A DNA stretch of 64,000 bases, from contig NZ_CBDCBD010000002.1 of the NCBI RefSeq assembly GCF_965214215.1, positions 62,001 to 126,000 on the forward strand, in the 5' to 3' direction. The translations under genes were made by a program, and so were the position numbers. Shown here one piece after another: positions 16,853 through 24,646 of the stretch. Source of the stretch: Poriferisodalis sp965214215. Its GTDB lineage: Bacteria > Actinomycetota > Acidimicrobiia > Acidimicrobiales > Poriferisodalaceae. The notes beneath the pieces were generated by a model. It did not search any database and was not told the origin of the DNA. It worked only from the letters and a program-made list of their open reading frames with translations. Numbering within the stretch: the stretch's first letter is position 1; the number at the start of each line of letters is the position of its first letter.

Positions 16853-18088
16853 ATGGCAGGAGACCGGCCCCGCTATTTTCCCGACGAGCCCGATGTCCCG
16901 GAGGCGCTGCCGTTCACTCCGGGATTCGGCAGCACGCCATCCTGCCTGGTGGGGAGAGACGAACTGATCCGCAAGGTGTGCACCCTGTTGGCTGGCGACC
17001 CAGCCAGCGAGGGCGGCGCGAATGTGCTGCTTGCTCCGCGGGGCATGGGCAAGACGGTATTGCTGAACGAGATTGAGGGCGCCGCCCAGGAGGAGCGAGG
17101 CTGGCTGGTGCTCGCGGTAGCAGGGACCGACGGCGACCCGATCGCCGAGACACACAAGACGGTTGTGCAGGCGCAGCATTCCATGGCGCAAGCTCATGGC
17201 GAGCCAGCCAGACGGCCGGTGTCGGGGGTGAGCTTGGGCGCTGGAGTCGTATCGGCCGGCGTCGCCGTCGCAGAAGAGCCTGAACTGAGGCGGACGAGCT
17301 ACGGAGACGACCTTCGACGCGACCTGGGCGAGCTCGCAGGTTCCGCCGCCCGGATCGGCGTCCGTGTGCTGCTCACCATGGACGAGATGCACGCGATCCC
17401 GCTGGCCAAGGCCCGGCAGCTCGGTTCCTACATTCAGCACATCGCAAAGCGGGAGCGGCGAGCGCTGGTGTTCTTGGGCGCCGCATTGCCGTACATCACC
17501 GAGACGCTGTTGGCTGATCGGAAATCGACCTTCCTGCAACGCCTTGCCGTGCACAACGTGGATCCCTTGCCGGAGCAGGAGGCACGTCGCGGACTGAGAG
17601 AGCCGATAGTGACGCACGGGGGCATCATCGGCGACGACGCTCTCGATATCGCCGGTTCGGCGGTGGCCGGCCATCCGTACATGCTTCAGCTGATCGGGGA
17701 CAAGATGTGGCGCGCAGCGGGCGGCCCCGGCAAACCGATCACCGTCGCTCACGCCAAGCGGGCCGTCGCCGAGGCCGATGAGACGCTCCAAGACCACCTG
17801 CTCGCCCCCACGTGGCAGAGCCTCTCAGACACCGACAAGCGCTTCTTGGCGGCTTTGGCAGTCCTCGCCGACAGCGGCGAGTCGCCCCGCGTTGCCGCTG
17901 TGTGCGAACAGGCCGGCATCGGCAAGACCAGCGCCAGCGCGTATCGCAGGCGGCTGTTGCTGTCGGGCATGGTCAGCCCCGGTGGACGAGGACGGCTGAA
18001 GCCGGCGCATCCCGCAATCGGGCCGTGGCTGCGGCGATCGATAGCGGCGGGCTCGATTCGCGTTCCAGAAAAGGACAACACCGACTAG
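16853..18088 (+). CDS. AAA/STAND-like ATPase with C-terminal winged helix
   Basis: 411 residues. Walker A APRGMGKT at about 61-68, Walker B VLLTMDEMH at about 172-179, then a helical bundle (residues ~260-310, HPYMLQLIG and KPITVAHAKRAV) and a C-terminal winged-helix-like part (GKTSASAYRRRLLLSGMV). This order matches Orc1/MalT-like orphan ATPases; I know no specific function. The start ATG 16853 is 6 nt after TATGCT. Alone on its strand in the insert next to hisD, with a second ATPase downstream. The codon usage looks like the neighbours. May be a mobile or defence-related ATPase, which is inference. Confidence 0.7.
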   Translation: MAGDRPRYFPDEPDVPEALPFTPGFGSTPSCLVGRDELIRKVCTLLAGDPASEGGANVLLAPRGMGKTVLLNEIEGAAQEERGWLVLAVAGTDGDPIAETHKTVVQAQHSMAQAHGEPARRPVSGVSLGAGVVSAGVAVAEEPELRRTSYGDDLRRDLGELAGSAARIGVRVLLTMDEMHAIPLAKARQLGSYIQHIAKRERRALVFLGAALPYITETLLADRKSTFLQRLAVHNVDPLPEQEARRGLREPIVTHGGIIGDDALDIAGSAVAGHPYMLQLIGDKMWRAAGGPGKPITVAHAKRAVAEADETLQDHLLAPTWQSLSDTDKRFLAALAVLADSGESPRVAAVCEQAGIGKTSASAYRRRLLLSGMVSPGGRGRLKPAHPAIGPWLRRSIAAGSIRVPEKDNTD

Positions 18089-18259
18089 CGCCACAGCAGG
18101 CCCTCGTTGTCCATACTGGCGGGCAGTTCGCGCGCCGACGCGGATTCGCTGTCTCGCTCGACGACGCCGACCCTCGCTGGCAGTCATCTGATTGGTGCAC
18201 CCTGTGTTTCGCGCGGGCGGACTATTGGATTCTGCTGTCATGGGCCTTGAGGAGGTCTT

Positions 18260-18298
18260 ATGGCACGGAGGGGATATCCGGCGGAGTTCCGGCGGCCT
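18260..18298 (+). pseudogene. 5' remnant of IS3-type transposase orfA
   Basis: ATG 18260 follows GAGGAGG at 6 nt and encodes MARRGYPAEFRR, the typical N terminus of IS3-family OrfA. Similarity stops after codon 12, exactly where the dispersed repeat begins (CCTCTCGGGCC). Too short for family certainty. Confidence 0.4.
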
Positions 18299-18304
18299 CT
18301 CGGG

Positions 18305-18405
18305 CCATTGCTGCGATTATTCCATTGCTGCGATTATTGGGGTGATCCGCGTCCGGCGATGCGAGAGCACAGTGCCCTGGTCATCGCCCGGGCCGCCGCT
18401 ACAGC
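18305..18405 (+). repeat. Dispersed repeat, copy 2, with doubled 17-bp head
   Basis: CCATTGCTGCGATTATT occurs twice in tandem (18305-18321, 18322-18338), then 67 bp matching 16521-16587 at 65 of 67. Its plus frame carries the same GDPRPAMREH-x-A-x-VIARAAATA stretch as copy 1 and then diverges before the AYQRPD end. Confidence 0.85.
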
Positions 18406-18452
18406 AGTTGAGGGTGATGTCGGGTTCATGCGGGTCTGCTTGGCGGCCGCCT

Positions 18453-18539
18453 TTCTGGGTTCGTCCATCGGTCCTGTCCCAAAACATCCATTGCAAACGT
18501 CCCAAAACATCCATTGAATTCTTCCCATAACGTCCATCG
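18453..18539 (+). repeat. 23-bp-spaced iteron-like array
   Basis: Core GTCCCAAAACATCCATTG at 18476 and 18499 (identical), TTCCCATAACGTCCATCG at 18522, and a weak unit ending CGTCCATCG at 18453. All four are exactly 23 bp apart, about two helical turns. The last unit ends 5 bp before the TACGCT box, so it covers the -35 area; this looks like an operator or a protein-loading array. Confidence 0.7.
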
Positions 18540-18544
18540 CCGCC

Positions 18545-18550
18545 TACGCT
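18545..18550 (+). promoter_or_regulatory. -10 box of ATPase 2
   Basis: TACGCT, 7 nt before ATG 18558; abuts the iteron-like array. Confidence 0.5.
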
Positions 18551-18557
18551 GGACTCC

Positions 18558-19832
18558 ATGGCGCCCAGCGCAGCGGACGCGGTCAGCTATGTGCCCAGGG
18601 TGATCGACGCCGACATCGAGCGCTTCCTGCGCCTCGTGCCCACGGTCGTGATCGACGGCCCGCGCGGCTGCGGAAAGACCACCAGCGCGCGGCAGTTCTG
18701 CGCCAGCGAGGTCGCGCTCGACGAGATGCCCAACGCCCATCGTGCCGCGCAGATCGATCCCCGCTCGATTCTCGACGGCGACACGCCCCGGCTGATCGAC
18801 GAGTGGCAGCTCGCTCCGGGCATCTGGAACGCTGTCAGACGCGCAAGCGACGACCGCCGCTCAACCGGTCAGTTCATCCTCACCGGCTCGGCCCTCCCCG
18901 CCGACGACATCACCCGCCACTCGGGGGCGGGACGCATCGGGCGGGTGCGCATGCGCCCGATGTCGCTGTACGAGCAAGGCGTCTCGGATAGCTCGGTCTC
19001 GCTCGGTGCCCTCATGGGCGGCGCCGCACCGAACGCCGTGGCGCCCGCCCATCCGCTCGACGACGTCGCCGAGTGGATCTGCAGGGGTGGATTCCCCCAG
19101 ACGCTCGGCCTGTCCACCCAAGACGCCCAGCAGTTCCTGAGGCTGTATCTCGAGGAGATCAACCGAGCCGACATCGAACGCGTCGACGGCATCTCACGAG
19201 ACCCCGCCCGCGTCAACAGGCTCATGCAGTCCCTGGCGCGTAACGTCTCCACCCGGGCCACGCTGCGCACACTGGCCCGCGACACCGGCGGCGCGCATCT
19301 CGATCCCAAGACCGTTACCAGCTACCTGTCCGCGCTTGAGCGCGTGTTCATCGTCGATGACGCCCCCGCGTGGTCGCCACGCCTCAGATCACGGACAACG
19401 CTGCGTGCCGCCCCTGTCCGACAACTCGCCGACCCCGCACTCGCGTGCGCGCTGCTGCGGACCGATCCCGAACGCCTGCTCGGCGACCTCGAAACGCTGG
19501 GCTTGCTGTTCGAATCCCTCGTGGTGCGCGACCTGCGCGTCTACTCAGGCCCCACACGGGCATGGGTTGGCCACTACCGCGACGAGACCGGCCTGGAAAC
19601 CGACGCCATCGTCGAAGCGAGCGACGGCACCTGGGCAGCCTTCGAAGTCAAGCTCGGAGGCGAGGAAGCCGTCGACCGCGCCGCAGCCTCGCTGCTCAAG
19701 CTTGCCCAGCGCGTCGACCCTGCCGTCCGCAGCCGCAACCGCGCACTCGCAGTCATGACCGCCACCGGCGGATACGCCTACCAACGGCCCGACGGCGTCT
19801 CGGTCATCCCCATCACCACCCTCGGCCCCTGA
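18558..19832 (+). CDS. AAA_14/DUF4143 ATPase
   Basis: 424 residues. N-terminal AAA_14 ATPase: Walker A GPRGCGKT at 34-41 and a Walker-B-like RLIDEWQLAP near residue 80, sensor-like FILTGSA near 112. C-terminal DUF4143 part ends in a PD-(D/E)xK-like core: E/D in GLETDAIVE and FEVKLGG. These orphan ATPases are common, often multi-copy and laterally moved; function is not established. A -10 box 7 nt upstream suggests a leaderless transcript under the 23-bp array. Remnants of the 3' end of relatives occur at 16.5 and 18.3 kb. Confidence 0.8.
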   Translation: MAPSAADAVSYVPRVIDADIERFLRLVPTVVIDGPRGCGKTTSARQFCASEVALDEMPNAHRAAQIDPRSILDGDTPRLIDEWQLAPGIWNAVRRASDDRRSTGQFILTGSALPADDITRHSGAGRIGRVRMRPMSLYEQGVSDSSVSLGALMGGAAPNAVAPAHPLDDVAEWICRGGFPQTLGLSTQDAQQFLRLYLEEINRADIERVDGISRDPARVNRLMQSLARNVSTRATLRTLARDTGGAHLDPKTVTSYLSALERVFIVDDAPAWSPRLRSRTTLRAAPVRQLADPALACALLRTDPERLLGDLETLGLLFESLVVRDLRVYSGPTRAWVGHYRDETGLETDAIVEASDGTWAAFEVKLGGEEAVDRAAASLLKLAQRVDPAVRSRNRALAVMTATGGYAYQRPDGVSVIPITTLGP

Positions 19833-19927
19833 CAGCGAATACACCACGGTTTCCGGGAAAAGACAGTCAATTATCCACTTTGTGGACACTTGGTTGTCCA
19901 TTTCTGCATGGCTTACCTGCGGCGCCA

Positions 19928-19996
19928 CATCGACGAGCCGACCGTTTCGGCCCCGCAGATCCAGCCGCTTTAGCACCGCAGCGGGGGTACCTGCGC
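19928..19996. repeat. Direct repeat, right copy (displaced hisD start)
   Basis: Same orientation as 16427-16496, about 90 % identical. The minus frame from GTG 19975 reads LKRLDLRGRNGRLVD against LKRLDLRGRNGRLAD in HisD, then diverges. Confidence 0.8.
19931..19975 (-). pseudogene. Truncated 5' fragment of hisD
   Basis: Start codon and the first ~15 codons of a hisD copy, with no further HisD sequence. It marks the outer end of the ATPase insert. Either the original hisD start left behind, or a copy brought by the insert. Confidence 0.65.
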
Positions 19997-20065
19997 CTCT
20001 GTTCACCACTGCCATGAATTTGCAGCCTGCCACTCGCCCTTTCCGGCTTGTCGATCCTCTGCACT

Positions 20066-20071
20066 TACGCT
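20066..20071 (+). promoter_or_regulatory. -10 box of the large secreted protein gene
   Basis: TACGCT, 6 nt before ATG 20078. Identical hexamer and spacing to 56116-56121. Confidence 0.5.
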
Positions 20072-20077
20072 GTGGGC

Positions 20078-23000
20078 ATGCACCGCTATCTCCGAGCGCT
20101 GGCGGGATTGCTCGTCGGGGCTGTCGGTGCCGTGCTCCCCATCGCAGCAGCGACGGCAGCAGACGAAATCGCTGACGTCGGCATTTCGCGCTACGGGGGC
20201 GCCGATCGGTACGCCACCTCGCTGCTGGTGGCCGAGGCGGTGGCAGCCCATGCTGGAGGAAGCCTCGAGTGGGTGGTCTTGGTCTCAGGCCGAAACTGGA
20301 CCGACGCAGTCGTCGCTGCGCCGCTCGCGGGGTCACTGGGCGCACCAGTCCTTGCGACGCCGCCGGGCGAGCTGCGCTCGGACGCCTCGGAGTTTCTGCG
20401 CCGCACAGGGGTGTCTCAGGCACTTGTCGTGGGCGCCGAGAGCGACGCTGAGGGGGTGGGGCCCACGGTCGTGGCAGGCCTCGAGGCCATCGGCATTTCT
20501 GTCGAGCGAGTAACGCGTGCAGACCAGTACGCCACTGGATTCGCAGCCGCCCATCGGACGGGCACACCGGGCCACATGGGCAATCTCGGCAGAACTGCTG
20601 TAGTGGCGAGCGGGGAGGTGTTTGCTGATGCGCTGGTGGCGGGCGCGTTCGCAGCTCGCGGTCCGCATCCCGTGCTGCTGACTCCTCGCAGCCGTTTGCA
20701 CCAAGGCGTGGCCAGCTACCTCGTCGAACTCAACATCGAACATGTCGTGCTCATGGGCGGGACGGGCGCACTGCACCAGGCCGTCGAAGATTCGATCGTC
20801 GCACTTGGTATCGAAGTAACGAGGCTTGCGGGCAGTTCCCGTTACGACACGGCAGTCGAGGCGGCAAGGCTCGTCACAGGCGTCTATGGCGACGACTGCT
20901 TCACGAGCCGACGTATCGGCTTGGCGCGTGCCAGCATTCCGTTCGATTCCTTCAGCGCCGCCCCGCTGCTTGCCCGTCTGTGCGCTCCCCTGCTGCTCGC
21001 GGATCCGCGGTCTATCCCCCCAACCACAGCCGACTTCTTGAATCAGGCTCGAATTGCTACAGCCTCCGCGGGGCACAGCGAGGTCACGGTGCGTGTCTTC
21101 GGGGGCAACGCCGCAGTCTCCGATGCGGCCATTTCCAATTACCTCGCAAGCTCTTCAGGAACCATCAATCCGCTCGGCGCGGATGGGATCGCTACGGACA
21201 CGAGCCACGGCGAGTCACAGCCTCAACAGCGTTGCGTGGATCAGCTCAGTGACGAACCGATCCAAGTTCTCGGAGGTGTCTACGCTCGGCAGGCAACCTG
21301 GTCGCCAGACTGCACCAAGATTGCATACCTCAGCTTGACCGATGAGCGCGTTGCGAGGCTCTTGATTTCGAATGTGGACGGAACCGACCCGGTTCAGCTC
21401 GTCGACGACGACGAGGCAGAACAACCCGCTTGGTCACCCGACGGAACCCGAATTGCCTTCGTCCGTCACGCCGGCAGACTTCACAACAGCGATCCGGTCA
21501 CGCACATATTTGTCATTAACGCCGACGGATCGGGCGAGACGCAGCTGACCTCGGGCAACTTCCGCGATGTTTCCCCAACCTGGTCGCCCGACAGTCGGCA
21601 GATCGCCTTCGCCCGCCACAACCTCGAGTCGCCCGGAGTCCCGCAGAATCGCGAAGACCGGTATATCGCAGTCATGGACGCTGACGGCGGAAACATCAGA
21701 GCGTTGACTCCCGGCGGCACCGCAGAAGCGTCACCAGCGTGGTCACCCGACGGCTCAGCAATTGCGTATGACTCCGACGGCACGATGTGGATTATGGACA
21801 CCGACGGCAGTAATCCGCGGCGTGTTCCGGTGGCGAATGCCAGACGGGGTTACTCCTGGTCTCCCGATGGGACCGCGATCGCGTACGTGTCTCGAGAGTG
21901 GATCGACGACCCCGACATCGAAGGCGGAGTCGGCGTTCAGAACGGGATCACCATCCTCAGCTTGGATGGCCGTTCGACCGCGCACGCCGTCGCGTACACC
22001 GGTCCGCTAGTCAGTGACACGTCCATGGGCACATTTACGATTGTCCGGGCGCCTCGGTGGGCACCGGACGGCAGAACCATCCTGTTCGAGCGCAACACGC
22101 ACCAAGGCAATATGGCGAGGAGCTATGTGGTGCCCGTGCCAAATCTGGCGATCCTGCCGGTCGCCACAGATTGCCGACCGGTTGGCTCGCCCTACGAGAG
22201 TGTCGGGTTCCCGAGGCCCCGTGGTTTCCCCGCGACAGATGGGACGGTTCGCGTGGCGGTTCTGTTCATCGACTTCCCCGACGCTGAGGCGTCGCACAGC
22301 ACCACGGAGGAACTGGAGCGAGGCGACCTCAAGACGACGCAGGAATTCATCGAGTCCATCAGCTACGGACGCTCGGACATCGAGTTCGTTCCGTTGCACC
22401 GGTGGCTTCGGGCACCTAACAGCGCGGAGGCATATCTCGCCCACGACGACTCGATCAAGGAATTCGAAATCGCCGAAATATCTGCGTCACTCGCCTCGGG
22501 CTATGTCGAGTTCGGCGAGATAGACGCCTTCATCACAGTCCTGCCGAGCAATCACTTCAGCGGAGCGCGAACAGCGGGGCATGCCTCGGTGGGAGCTGAC
22601 GATGACCGGCGTATCGCTTCGGCCATCAACGTCTTCCCATCAGAGTCTGAGGGCGCGGCTTGGGGGCGCTATCTCGTCCCGCTGTCGCTTCAATGGTTCG
22701 GTGTGCCCTACCTCGGCGACTACGGCGCGCTGGGTGCGGCCGACAGCCAATTTGAACGACCAGTGCTGCCAACGGGGCAGCACTGGCACCAACTCCGGAT
22801 CGGCACCCAGGGGCTGAACGCTTCGTTCCCGTCGCCGAGCACCGTCTTCTACGGAGACTTCTGGGAACCGCCAAGCTGGACGCGATGGCAACTCGACTGG
22901 ATCGAACGCCCGCAGATGGTCTGCGTGAATCAACCCGAGGCAACCGTCGAGTTGAGCCCCCTCGCCGGCACTGGCGAGGGCACGGTCATGGCGGCTGTTC

Positions 23001-23323
23001 CGGCGGCCCACGACACCGTCATCGTCATCGAGAGCCGCCGCCGGATCGGCTATGACAGCCTCTCGCGTGCGCATCGCGATGCCGTCGCTGCCGGCCGCCT
23101 GCATCCCGATCTCGTGGGAGATCGTGTACTCGTCTACACAGTCGATCCGACGCTGCGAGGAGGCCGGCGACCCATCAAGTTCGCGACCGACAACGGGTTT
23201 GGCTTTCTTGAGCGGTACCCCTTCCTCGCCGTCGGCGAATCGTTGACCGTCGAGGGCCACCTCATCACGGTGACCGCCGACGACGGCGACACGCACACGG
23301 TCACCATTGTGAAATCAGGCTGA
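20078..23323 (+). CDS. Secreted CWB2 - PD40 - pseudo-M6 fusion protein
   Basis: 1081 residues. Signal peptide: MHRYLRALAGLLVGAVGAV then an Ala-rich cleavage region. Residues ~35-360 hold three cell-wall-binding type 2 repeats (ISRYGGADRYATS, VTRADQYATGF, LAGSSRYDTAVEAARL). Six PD40/TolB-type blade motifs (xxWSPDGTxIAY) lie near residues 406, 449, 499, 553, 591 and 658, probably a beta-propeller. From ~716 to ~1050 it resembles M6 peptidases: VRVAVLFIDFPD, SYGRSDIEF, PPSWTRWQLDWIERP, VIVIESRRRIGYD. Where M6 enzymes have HExxH before a GxPDLYD-like loop, this one reads PLSLQ before GVPYLGDY, so the zinc site is lost and no other HExxH exists. Probably a surface binding or scaffold protein. Confidence 0.8.
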   Translation: MHRYLRALAGLLVGAVGAVLPIAAATAADEIADVGISRYGGADRYATSLLVAEAVAAHAGGSLEWVVLVSGRNWTDAVVAAPLAGSLGAPVLATPPGELRSDASEFLRRTGVSQALVVGAESDAEGVGPTVVAGLEAIGISVERVTRADQYATGFAAAHRTGTPGHMGNLGRTAVVASGEVFADALVAGAFAARGPHPVLLTPRSRLHQGVASYLVELNIEHVVLMGGTGALHQAVEDSIVALGIEVTRLAGSSRYDTAVEAARLVTGVYGDDCFTSRRIGLARASIPFDSFSAAPLLARLCAPLLLADPRSIPPTTADFLNQARIATASAGHSEVTVRVFGGNAAVSDAAISNYLASSSGTINPLGADGIATDTSHGESQPQQRCVDQLSDEPIQVLGGVYARQATWSPDCTKIAYLSLTDERVARLLISNVDGTDPVQLVDDDEAEQPAWSPDGTRIAFVRHAGRLHNSDPVTHIFVINADGSGETQLTSGNFRDVSPTWSPDSRQIAFARHNLESPGVPQNREDRYIAVMDADGGNIRALTPGGTAEASPAWSPDGSAIAYDSDGTMWIMDTDGSNPRRVPVANARRGYSWSPDGTAIAYVSREWIDDPDIEGGVGVQNGITILSLDGRSTAHAVAYTGPLVSDTSMGTFTIVRAPRWAPDGRTILFERNTHQGNMARSYVVPVPNLAILPVATDCRPVGSPYESVGFPRPRGFPATDGTVRVAVLFIDFPDAEASHSTTEELERGDLKTTQEFIESISYGRSDIEFVPLHRWLRAPNSAEAYLAHDDSIKEFEIAEISASLASGYVEFGEIDAFITVLPSNHFSGARTAGHASVGADDDRRIASAINVFPSESEGAAWGRYLVPLSLQWFGVPYLGDYGALGAADSQFERPVLPTGQHWHQLRIGTQGLNASFPSPSTVFYGDFWEPPSWTRWQLDWIERPQMVCVNQPEATVELSPLAGTGEGTVMAAVPAAHDTVIVIESRRRIGYDSLSRAHRDAVAAGRLHPDLVGDRVLVYTVDPTLRGGRRPIKFATDNGFGFLERYPFLAVGESLTVEGHLITVTADDGDTHTVTIVKSG

Positions 23324-23389
23324 TTAACTCACCGCCAGATCGCGTTGAAGGGACGACTGCGGCCACACCATGCACAAAAGCATGCGCGC

Positions 23390-23632
23390 ATGGCAGTTGC
23401 CACTGTGACCTCGCCATTCACCGGCGTCACTAACGTGCCGCTGGTGATCAGCGCTGCGGAGCTTTCCTCGATCGAGACGGCCGTGGGCGAATTGAGTACC
23501 CGAATTTCGCAGGCGGCCGACGAGCTGATGGGCACGCCCCATGAGGATGTCGGTGTCGAGCTGTATGAGGTCGAGCGCTCGCTGCGTATGGCTCGACGAC
23601 GATTGGCCCAGGCCACCGACGCTCTCCGCTGA
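23390..23632 (+). CDS. Small helical protein, function unknown
   Basis: 80 residues. A short beta-like N terminus (VTSPFTGVTNVPLVI) is followed by a long charged helix with heptad-like spacing (LSSIETAVGELSTRISQAAD; ELYEVERSLRMARRRLAQAT), likely a coiled coil. Longer frames upstream exist; ATG 23390 is chosen as the first Met before the conserved-looking part, without a clear Shine-Dalgarno. Not recognised. Confidence 0.5.
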   Translation: MAVATVTSPFTGVTNVPLVISAAELSSIETAVGELSTRISQAADELMGTPHEDVGVELYEVERSLRMARRRLAQATDALR

Positions 23633-23674
23633 ACACTCCGCCGGCGGCCGTTGCAGGCGGCGTCTGCGAAGCGA

Positions 23675-24592
23675 TCAGACGCGCTCAGCGATGGCGTCGG
23701 CGGTGGCGACGATCTTGCGGGCTCGGGTGAGGTGCGGCACGTCCACCATCTGACCCCTGTGGGCAAAGGCCATGCGGCCGGCGGCCTCTGCGTCGGCGAA
23801 TGCTTCGAGCAGCTCTTGAGCATCGGCCAACTCGGCGTCACTGGGCGTGAACGCGGCGTTGACAATGTCGATCTGGGCGGGATGGATGGTGATCTTGCCG
23901 GTGAAGCCCATCGCCGCGGAGGTCGCGCACTCGGCGGCGAGCCCATCGTCGTCACGAAAATCCACGAATACTGTGTCGAGCGGCTGCTTGTTCCACGCCG
24001 TGGCCCCCACCAGGCACATCACCCGGGCGTATTCGAACACCGGCAGGTAAGCGCCTGTGGCATCCCGATTGGCCTTGGAGCCCATAGCAGCGGAGAGATC
24101 CTCGGCACCCCAGCTCAGCGCATCCACCCGGTCGTGCTGGGCGAGTTCGCCGATATTCAACAGCCCCTGCGGCGTCTCGGTTCCCAACACCAACAGCACC
24201 ACTCCGCCGCGTGGGTGGCCGTGCTCGGTTTCCCAGCGGGTGACCATCGCGTCGAGTTGGACGACCTCTGCCGCGTTGTTCACCTTGGGCACCAAGTAGG
24301 CGTCGGGCGGGGACACCATCGTCTCGGCGATGTCGTCAACGCACCAGGGACTGTCGAGCGGGTTGATCCGCACGACACGTTCCTTCGCACCGAAGTCGAC
24401 GTCGCCGAGCCAGCCCGAAACAGTTGCTCGGGCACTGTCCTTGTTGTCGGGCGTGACGGCATCCTCCAGGTCGAGCACCAGGCTGTCGGCATCGGTGGCA
24501 AGCGACTTGCCGAGCATTCGCTCATTGGCGCCGGGCACGAAATGCGACGACCGCCGCACAGTGGTGTCGCCAGTGTTCGGTGACTGCGTCAT
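23675..24592 (-). CDS. HpcH/HpaI aldolase/citrate lyase family (CitE-like)
   Basis: 305 residues, TIM barrel. RRSSHFVPGANERMLGKSL is the usual N terminus; Mg-binding and CoA-site motifs are DSLVLDLEDAVTPDNK, LGTETPQGLLN and GFTGKITIHPAQI. Family members cleave or hydrolyse CoA esters such as citramalyl-, malyl- or beta-methylmalyl-CoA; the substrate is open. AGGAGG lies 9 nt before the start. Last gene of mshD-rlmN-nth-citE on minus. Confidence 0.85.
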   Translation of the reverse strand: MTQSPNTGDTTVRRSSHFVPGANERMLGKSLATDADSLVLDLEDAVTPDNKDSARATVSGWLGDVDFGAKERVVRINPLDSPWCVDDIAETMVSPPDAYLVPKVNNAAEVVQLDAMVTRWETEHGHPRGGVVLLVLGTETPQGLLNIGELAQHDRVDALSWGAEDLSAAMGSKANRDATGAYLPVFEYARVMCLVGATAWNKQPLDTVFVDFRDDDGLAAECATSAAMGFTGKITIHPAQIDIVNAAFTPSDAELADAQELLEAFADAEAAGRMAFAHRGQMVDVPHLTRARKIVATADAIAERV

Positions 24593-24646
24593 TCGCTCAA
24601 CCCTCCTGGATCTCGCAGTGTTGTTGCGGCCGGGGCCAGTGCAGGG

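Larger units (their letters stand above)
18089..18557. other. Intergenic region between the two ATPases
   Basis: 469 bp. From left to right: ~100 bp without recognisable feature, a possible IS end and truncated transposase start (18260-18298), the dispersed repeat copy 2 with a doubled 17-bp head (18305-18405), then a 4-unit 23-bp array abutting the -10 box of ATPase 2. No intact gene. Confidence 0.6.
19833..20077. other. Intergenic region after ATPase 2
   Basis: 245 bp. TTTCCGGGAAA (19850-19860) is an 11-bp dyad; 19874-19899 holds two overlapping dyads (TCCAC-3-GTGGA and GGACA-6-TGTCC), AT-rich for the genome. Then the right hisD repeat (19928-19996) and the promoter of the large secreted protein. 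Confidence 0.6.

Noticed and set aside
16782..16967. Frame starting MNIMNIMKIVKKKK
   Set aside because: Produced by the A-rich repeat; continues out of frame into ATPase 1.
18453..18539. CRISPR array
   Set aside because: Units are adjacent at 23-bp period with 5-bp gaps, too short for repeat-spacer structure, and there are no cas genes.
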